Source: Salinispora cortesiana
GTDB lineage: Bacteria > Actinomycetota > Actinomycetes > Mycobacteriales > Micromonosporaceae
Assembly: GCF_000484695.1 (NCBI RefSeq)
Contig: NZ_AXVR01000017.1
Location: forward strand, 1-64,000
Direction: 5' to 3'
Length of the DNA stretch: 64,000 nucleotides
The first letter of the stretch is position 1. Each line of letters begins with the position of its first letter. The position numbers were made by a program, and so were the translations under genes. This document shows positions 58,733-64,000 of the stretch, piece after piece. The notes below the pieces were generated by a model. That model was not told the origin of the DNA. It saw nothing but the letters and a program-made list of their open reading frames with translations, and made no database searches.

Positions 58733-59776
58733 GTGCCATCGACTTCCGCCGGCCAACTGGCCGTACCCCAACTACACCGGGCCGCGCGGATGGAGGACGC
58801 CGTACACCGTCTGGTCGAGCGGCGGCTACGGCGCACCGGTTGGCGGATCCACACTGTGGCCTACCCGGGCTACGGGGCCCCGGGCTGGGTTCGGGTGATG
58901 TGTCGGGTGCTGTTGGGTCGGCCGGACAACCGGCAGCGGGGCCGGCCGGAGAAGGTCCGGGGCTGGCGTAGCTTCGCCACGTTGCCGGCCAAGCACGTCC
59001 AGGTGGACATCGAATCCGGGGGAGAGCGGCACGAGACGCGGACCGACCGCAGCGGCTTCGTGGACACGATTGTCCCGGTCGACCTCCCCCCGGGCTGGGG
59101 GTCGGTGCGGATCCGAGTCCCGGAGGCGGAGCCGGTCCAGGCGCCGGTGCGGATACTTGACCCCCGGGTGCGCTTCGGGGTGATCTCCGACGTTGACGAC
59201 ACGGTCATGGTCACCACGCTGCCCCGGCCCCTGCTGGCCGCCTGGAACACGTTCGTCCTAGACGAGCACGCCCGGGCCGCGGTGCCCGGGATGGCCGTGC
59301 TGTACGAGCGGCTGGTTACCGCCCACCCCGGCGCTCCGGTGTTCTACCTGTCCACGGGCGCTTGGAATGTGGCGCCGACCCTCACCCGGTTCCTGTCTCG
59401 GCACCTCTACCCGGCCGGGCCGCTGCTGCTCACTGACTGGGGCCCGACGGCGGACCGGTGGTTTCGCAGCGGCCGGGAGCACAAGCGGGCCACCCTGACC
59501 CGGCTCGCCCGGGAGTTCCCGGACGTGCGGTGGTTGCTGGTCGGCGACGATGGTCAGCACGACCAGGAGATCTACCGGGAGTTCGCGGTGTCCCACCCGG
59601 ACAACGTCGCCGGGATCGCGATTCGCCGGCTCTCCCCGACCCAGGCGATGCTCGCCGGTGCGCTGCCGTACTCCGCCAGCGACAGCGCCTCCGCTCCGCC
59701 GGTGGGGCAGGAGTGGCTCTCCGCACCGGATGGGGCCGGGCTGTGGCAATTGCTGCGGGAGGCGGGTCTGGTCTGA
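58733..59776 (+). CDS. App1-type phosphatase (DUF2183)
   Basis: From the GTG at 58733 it has 347 residues; ATG at 58790 is another option. The middle has RFGVISDVDDTVMVTTLP with the D-x-D-x-T phosphatase motif (Asp153, Asp155, Thr157) of the HAD-like App1 catalytic domain, first described as yeast phosphatidate phosphatase. FYLSTGAWNVAPTLTRFL and LLVGDDGQHDQEIYREFA are typical later blocks. The bacterial substrate is not known. The phosphoglucomutase gene starts 67 nt downstream. Confidence 0.85.
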   Translation: MPSTSAGQLAVPQLHRAARMEDAVHRLVERRLRRTGWRIHTVAYPGYGAPGWVRVMCRVLLGRPDNRQRGRPEKVRGWRSFATLPAKHVQVDIESGGERHETRTDRSGFVDTIVPVDLPPGWGSVRIRVPEAEPVQAPVRILDPRVRFGVISDVDDTVMVTTLPRPLLAAWNTFVLDEHARAAVPGMAVLYERLVTAHPGAPVFYLSTGAWNVAPTLTRFLSRHLYPAGPLLLTDWGPTADRWFRSGREHKRATLTRLAREFPDVRWLLVGDDGQHDQEIYREFAVSHPDNVAGIAIRRLSPTQAMLAGALPYSASDSASAPPVGQEWLSAPDGAGLWQLLREAGLV

Positions 59777-59843
59777 GCCGTTGCTGCACCAGACCTTGAT
59801 AGCGTCGAGACATGGCTGATGTGGGCCGGTACCAGGAGGCCAC

Positions 59844-61502
59844 GTGGTGAGCTCGCACCCCCGCGCGGGCCAGCCCGCCCAGCCATCCGACCTGGTGGAC
59901 GTGGCGATGCTGGTCACCGCGTACTACGCGGAGCACCCCGACTCGGCGGACCCGGGGCAGCGGGTCTCCTTCGGCACCTCCGGGCACCGGGGGTCCCCGC
60001 TGCGGAACGCGTTCAACTCCGATCACATCGTCGCGATCACCCAGGCGCTCTGTGACTACCGGCGGGAGCACGGTCTGGCCGGCCCGCTCTTCCTCGGCCG
60101 GGACACCCACGCGCTCTCCGCCCCGGCGGCGGTGGACGCCCTGGAGGTGCTCGCCGCCAACGAGGTCCCAGTCCTGTTGGACAGCCGGGACGGCTACGTT
60201 CCGACGCCGGCCCTCTCCCACGCCATCCTGGCCCACAACCAGGGGCGGAGCAGCGGGCTCGCGGACGGCATCGTGATCACCCCGTCGCACAATCCGCCGG
60301 AGGACGGCGGGTTCAAGTACAACCCGTCCCACGGCGGCCCGGCGGACACCGACGTCACGACGTGGATTCAGGAGCGCGCGAACGCGATCCTCGCCGCCGG
60401 GCTCAAGGGGGTGCGCCGCATCCCGTACGCGCGGGCGCGCGCCGCCGACACCACCGGCCGGTACGACTTCCTCGGCCGCTACGTGGCCGACCTGCCGTCC
60501 GCGCTCGACCTCGACGCGGTCCGGGCAGTCGGCGTCCGGATCGGGGCCGATCCGCTCGGCGGGGCCAGTGTCGCCTACTGGGGCGAGATCGCGGACCGGC
60601 ATCGGCTGGACCTCACCGTGGTCAATCCGACCGTCGATCCGACGTGGCGTTTTATGACCCTGGACGGGGACGGTCGGATCCGTATGGACTGCTCGTCCCC
60701 GAACGCGATGGCGTCGCTGATCGCCGCGCGGGACCGGTTCGCGGTCTCCACCGGTAACGACGCCGATGCCGACCGGCACGGCATCGTCACCCCGGACGGC
60801 GGTCTGCTGAACCCGAACCACTACCTGACGGTGGCCATCGCCCACCTGTTCCGCACCCGGACGCGGTGGGGGCCGGACGCCGCCGTCGGTAAGACCCTGG
60901 TCTCGTCGTCGATGATCGACCGCGTGGCCGCCGACCTGGGGCGCCCGCTGTTGGAGGTGCCGGTTGGCTTCAAGTGGTTCGTGCCGGGCCTGCTCGACGG
61001 CGCGGTCGGCTTCGGCGGCGAGGAGAGCGCCGGTGCCTCCTTCCTGCGTCGCGACGGCAGCACCTGGACCACCGACAAGGACGGCATCCTGCTCTGCCTG
61101 CTGGCGTCCGAGATCATTGCCACCACCGGCCGCACCCCGAGCGAGCACTGGACGGAGTTGGCTGGGCGGTTCGGCGCACCCGCGTACGCCCGGATTGACG
61201 CTCCCGCCAGCCGGGCGGAGAAGGCGGTGCTCGGTCGACTCTCGCCGGATCAGGTGACGGCTACCGAGTTGGCCGGGGAACCGATCACGGCCACGCTTAC
61301 CCGCGCACCCGGCAACGGGGCTCCGATCGGTGGCCTGAAGGTCACCACCGAGAGCGGTTGGTTCGCCGCCCGCCCTTCCGGCACGGAGGATGTCTACAAG
61401 ATCTACGCCGAGTCGTTCCAGGGCCCCGAGCAGCTGGCACGAATCCAGGCGGAGGCGAAGGAGTTGGTCTCGTCGGTGCTGGCGGCGGCTTCGGGCGGGT
61501 GA
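59844..61502 (+). CDS. pgm: Phosphoglucomutase, alpha-D-glucose type
   Basis: The protein has 552 residues; GTG follows AGGAGG by six bases. The phosphoserine loop is [11 protein letters not shown] with Ser148. The metal loop is [14 protein letters not shown], the sugar-binding loop [13 protein letters not shown] and the phosphate loop [14 protein letters not shown]. It interconverts glucose-1-phosphate and glucose-6-phosphate, supplying UDP-glucose for glycogen and wall sugars. It lies one base from the convergent NAD kinase stop. Confidence 0.92.
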   Translation: MVSSHPRAGQPAQPSDLVDVAMLVTAYYAEHPDSADPGQRVSFGTSGHRGSPLRNAFNSDHIVAITQALCDYRREHGLAGPLFLGRDTHALSAPAAVDALEVLAANEVPVLLDSRDGYVPTPALSHAILAHNQGRSSGLADGIVITPSHNPPEDGGFKYNPSHGGPADTDVTTWIQERANAILAAGLKGVRRIPYARARAADTTGRYDFLGRYVADLPSALDLDAVRAVGVRIGADPLGGASVAYWGEIADRHRLDLTVVNPTVDPTWRFMTLDGDGRIRMDCSSPNAMASLIAARDRFAVSTGNDADADRHGIVTPDGGLLNPNHYLTVAIAHLFRTRTRWGPDAAVGKTLVSSSMIDRVAADLGRPLLEVPVGFKWFVPGLLDGAVGFGGEESAGASFLRRDGSTWTTDKDGILLCLLASEIIATTGRTPSEHWTELAGRFGAPAYARIDAPASRAEKAVLGRLSPDQVTATELAGEPITATLTRAPGNGAPIGGLKVTTESGWFAARPSGTEDVYKIYAESFQGPEQLARIQAEAKELVSSVLAAASGG

Positions 61503-61503
61503 G

Positions 61504-62436
61504 TCAACGCTGCGGGGGAAGTCGCCGCCGGCTCATCAGCTCCTCGCGGAGGCCCTCGGGGAGGAGTTCGCGGAGCTGCTCGGGCAGGAGCGGCAGGTCC
61601 AGCAGGCTCAGCTTGAGCTGGTTGCGCTCTCGGTAGCGGCGTGGGTCGAGGCGGACCACCAGGCCGGCATCGCGCTGGTAGGTGACCTCCACCGCACCCT
61701 CGGTCGCCGCCTCCTGGATCACCTGCCCGTCCATCTCCACCGCCATCGGCGCGGAGCCGGGGGCAAGCTCCAGCCGGATCCGTTCGTCGGGGGAGAGGAC
61801 CACCGAGCGGGAGATCCCCGCCATCGGGGCGGACGGGGTCACCACCACCACGTCGCTCGCCGGGGAGATCAGCGGCCCGCCGGCGGCGTAGCCGTACGCC
61901 GTTGACCCGGTCGGCGTGCTCACCACCAGCGCGTCGCACCGGTAGTAGCCGTACTGCTGCCCATCCACGGCGAGGGTGGCGGTGACGAAGCCCGCGCCGG
62001 GCCGGCGAACTAACGCGACATCGTTGAACGCGACCACATCATCACCGCAGACCGCACAGGCCAGGCAGCTGTGCCGCTCCACGGTGAAGTCCCGGTTGGC
62101 CAGCCGGGCCAACGCGGTGGGCAGGTCCGGCGGCTCGACCTCGACCAGGAAGCCGAGCTGGCCCAGGTGCACCCCGAGCACCGGTTTCGGGTCGCGGACC
62201 GCCGAGCGCAACGCGCCGAGCATGGTGCCGTCGCCGCCGATGCTGATCAGCACGTCGCTGGTCGGGGCCACCTGTTCAGTGGGAAGCGGTTCCACCGTCG
62301 CCGGTACCCGGTGCCGGTCCGGCCCCCGCACCGCCAGCGCTATCCGGTGCCTCGTTGCCCAATCGACGATGAGGTCGACCACCTCGGATACGTCCCGGGT
62401 CGGGTGCAGCACCAGTCCGAGCCGGATCTGATCCAT
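61504..62436 (-). CDS. nadK: NAD kinase
   Basis: The protein has 310 residues. The family motif GGDGT is at residues 67-71 in ISIGGDGTMLGAL. VAFNDVALVRRPGAG and STPTGSTAYGYAAGGPLI, with the N-D and glycine-rich substrate loops, follow. It phosphorylates NAD to NADP using ATP or polyphosphate. It is not beside recN, so it may be a second copy as many actinomycetes have. Confidence 0.88.
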   Translation of the reverse strand: MDQIRLGLVLHPTRDVSEVVDLIVDWATRHRIALAVRGPDRHRVPATVEPLPTEQVAPTSDVLISIGGDGTMLGALRSAVRDPKPVLGVHLGQLGFLVEVEPPDLPTALARLANRDFTVERHSCLACAVCGDDVVAFNDVALVRRPGAGFVTATLAVDGQQYGYYRCDALVVSTPTGSTAYGYAAGGPLISPASDVVVVTPSAPMAGISRSVVLSPDERIRLELAPGSAPMAVEMDGQVIQEAATEGAVEVTYQRDAGLVVRLDPRRYRERNQLKLSLLDLPLLPEQLRELLPEGLREELMSRRRLPPQR

Positions 62437-62527
62437 CTGCCCAGCTCACCACATTCGGGCTGGCTCGGCGGGAATTCGCCGAGGGCCGACGGTGCGGATC
62501 GCCCGCGCCCAGCCCGTCGCCACGCGG

Positions 62528-62557
62528 GCGCCGGCGGCCTCCGCAGACCGCCGGCGC
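62528..62557 (-). terminator. 10-bp GC hairpin terminator
   Basis: gcgccggcgg (62528-62537) and ccgccggcgc (62548-62557) pair perfectly around a 10-nt loop, ten bases past the stop of the peptidase gene. Confidence 0.65.
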
Positions 62558-62566
62558 CGCGAGCCG

Positions 62567-64000
62567 TTAGCGGCGATCTGCCGCGAACAGATGGTCTATC
62601 GTCCGCTGGACCAGGTCAGCCCGGGTACCCGGAGCCAGTCCTTCCAGGCCGAAGCCGAGGTAGACGGTGTCCGCGGTGACCACCGCCGACCCCTCCGCGA
62701 AGGCCTGCTGGCTGCGCCCCCAGTTTTCCGTGGTCTCGGTCGAGCCGGGCGGCGGGTCGGCCAGTGTCCAGTCACCCAGGTCCGTTTCGAACGAGGTGTC
62801 GCTGACCGTGGAGCCGTCCACGATCACCCGGGCGTCGTCCAGGAAGACACCCAGACCCTGGGTGCTCCAGTCCGAGATGTATGAGATCGACAGCTCGACC
62901 TCCTTACCGGCGTACCCGGAGAGGTCGACCACGAGCTCCTGCCAGCCGTTGGAGGCGCCGGTGAGGGCGTTCCAACTGCCGGTGGTGCCCGTCGGCGAGC
63001 AGTCCTCGCCCTGGTATCGGGCGAGCCACGGGTGCAGCGCCTCGACCCAGCCCGACTCGCAGCTGGACCCGGTGTCGGTGCTGGTCCGGCCGTTGGCGTC
63101 CGGCAGGGTCGTCCAGCTGTCGCTGCCCACCTCGTGCGCCTCGACGATCAGGTAGTCCCAGTTCGTCTCGATGTCGTAAGAGGTGAAGAAGCGTAGCTCG
63201 GCCTCGTTGGCGCCGGTGAGGTCCACGGTTTGGGTGAGCCGCTTGTACGAATCGTTGGTCTGGCCGCTCCACAGGTACCAGTCACCGGTACGCGGGTCGA
63301 ACGGCGCACCCCCCGGCCGCTCCCAGCCGAGCGGCGCCGCGCTGTCGAACTGCGGGAACTGCTCCGGTGGCAGGAAGCCCGACGTGGTCAGGAACGATGC
63401 CGTGTGGTCCTGGTTCTCCGCCGAGCCCGGTGCGTTAAGCGAGCCGGCGAAGCCGGTGAACCGGTCGTCGGTGCCGGTCACCGGGTACGGCCCGGTCTCG
63501 CCGGTGCCGCCGTCACTGACGTAGGTGAAGGCCCCCAGCCAGTACTGCTGGAAGTCGTTGAGGACCGGCAGGCACGTCTCGTCGTTCGAGTCGGTGCACT
63601 CCGCCGGCCCGTTCGGCTGGTAGCTGTAACCGCCGTTGGCGGCCTGGGCGTAGAGCGCGTACTCACCGCTGAGCAGGAGCTTGCCGCCCTCGTTCAGGTA
63701 GTCCCGGACGGCCAACTCGGTCTCTACCGCCGCCCGGGCGATGGTGCCCGGTACCTGCCCCGGAGCACGCGGGATGATGTCGTCACCGGTCTCCCAGAGC
63801 ACCATCTGGTAGTGCGACAGCACACCCAGGTGGTGCGGGGCCTGGCGGCCCATCGTGTCAAAGTCGTACACGTCGCTGGTGCGCCCGGCCGCCGTCAGCG
63901 CATCGGCCATCTCGTCGGCGTACTTCGCGCTGGTGGCGTCCTGGTCCGGGACCGGCCCGTTCACATCCTCCATCGCCAGCACCAGGACGTCGCCGCCGAC
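62567..64000 (-). CDS. Secreted M14-type zinc carboxypeptidase, C-terminal part, cut by window edge
   Basis: The frame is open to base 64000, so the catalytic N-terminus lies outside. The visible 478 residues begin VGGDVLVLAMEDVNGP and include DALTAAGRTSDVYDFDTMG, HLGVLSHYQMVLWETGDD and AVRDYLNEGGKLLLSGEYALY, a glutamine-amidotransferase-like domain that follows the peptidase in actinomycete M14 enzymes. It ends with an MAM/jelly-roll-like region (LRFFTSYDIETNWDYLIVEAHE, WQELVVDLSGYAGKEVEL) like immune inhibitor A. The assignment to M14 rests on this tail and is fairly secure in family terms, but the zinc site is not visible. Confidence 0.7.
   Translation of the reverse strand, partial: VGGDVLVLAMEDVNGPVPDQDATSAKYADEMADALTAAGRTSDVYDFDTMGRQAPHHLGVLSHYQMVLWETGDDIIPRAPGQVPGTIARAAVETELAVRDYLNEGGKLLLSGEYALYAQAANGGYSYQPNGPAECTDSNDETCLPVLNDFQQYWLGAFTYVSDGGTGETGPYPVTGTDDRFTGFAGSLNAPGSAENQDHTASFLTTSGFLPPEQFPQFDSAAPLGWERPGGAPFDPRTGDWYLWSGQTNDSYKRLTQTVDLTGANEAELRFFTSYDIETNWDYLIVEAHEVGSDSWTTLPDANGRTSTDTGSSCESGWVEALHPWLARYQGEDCSPTGTTGSWNALTGASNGWQELVVDLSGYAGKEVELSISYISDWSTQGLGVFLDDARVIVDGSTVSDTSFETDLGDWTLADPPPGSTETTENWGRSQQAFAEGSAVVTADTVYLGFGLEGLAPGTRADLVQRTIDHLFAADRR

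Noticed and set aside
1..64000. CRISPR arrays and tRNA or rRNA genes
   Set aside because: I saw no regularly spaced repeats and recognised no tRNA or rRNA sequence; a covariance-model scan would be needed to exclude tRNAs fully.

Overview
The window is high-GC DNA from an actinomycete. The frequent GTG and TTG starts, dense 4-nt gene overlaps, lineage-typical secreted proteins and a second, non-oriC type IIA topoisomerase pair fit the Micromonosporaceae, and the overall gene mix resembles Salinispora or Micromonospora. The family placement is inferred from sequence character alone.

Layout. Positions 1-2400 are a decayed accessory patch: the N-terminus of an ISAs1-like transposase, a candidate immunity gene, the orphan C-terminus of a polymorphic toxin (end of a HINT domain plus a YwqJ-like deaminase), and a Phd/YefM antitoxin whose RelE-type toxin is frameshifted. 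Positions 2491-10392 carry ordinary accessory functions: an MFS exporter divergent from a LysR regulator, a CmtR-like metal sensor with a cation diffusion facilitator, a secreted beta-helix protein under a perfect LacI-type palindrome, an alpha/beta hydrolase and a secreted SGNH hydrolase. Positions 10837-15449 encode topoisomerase IV (parE, parC).

Positions 15451-52841 form a large cell-surface glycopolymer locus. It holds a complete set of pseudaminic-acid genes (pseB, C, H, G, I, F). Set between them is a five-gene acyl module: acyl carrier protein, SDR reductase, AMP-dependent acyl ligase, LuxE-type acyl-protein synthetase and LuxC-type acyl reductase. The right half has a complete set for UDP-2,3-diacetamido-2,3-dideoxy-uronic acid (WbpA, B, E, D, I types), a GalE-type epimerase, a fused CDP-ribitol synthase, two CDP-alditol phosphotransferases (TagF-like), a pyruvyl transferase, a TagGH-type ABC exporter, a TetR regulator and several glycosyltransferases. 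Read together, the genes suggest an exported wall polymer of the teichoic or teichulosonic type with a polyol-phosphate backbone, ulosonic acid and diacetamido-uronic acid, possibly acylated and pyruvylated. The polymer structure is inference.

Positions 52842-64000 return to housekeeping and envelope genes: an OmpR-type two-component system whose kinase C-terminus is altered by a 23-bp tandem duplication, an orphan TAXI-type periplasmic binding lipoprotein, an unknown protein, a GT-C membrane glycosyltransferase, an App1-type phosphatase, phosphoglucomutase, an NAD kinase, and the C-terminal part of a secreted M14-type peptidase that runs off the right edge.

The most notable item is the acyl-activation and reduction module inside the pseudaminic acid locus. 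Other points of interest are the kinase frameshift, the toxin remnants, the CmtR promoter with an apparently leaderless start, and several clear operators with no assigned regulator.
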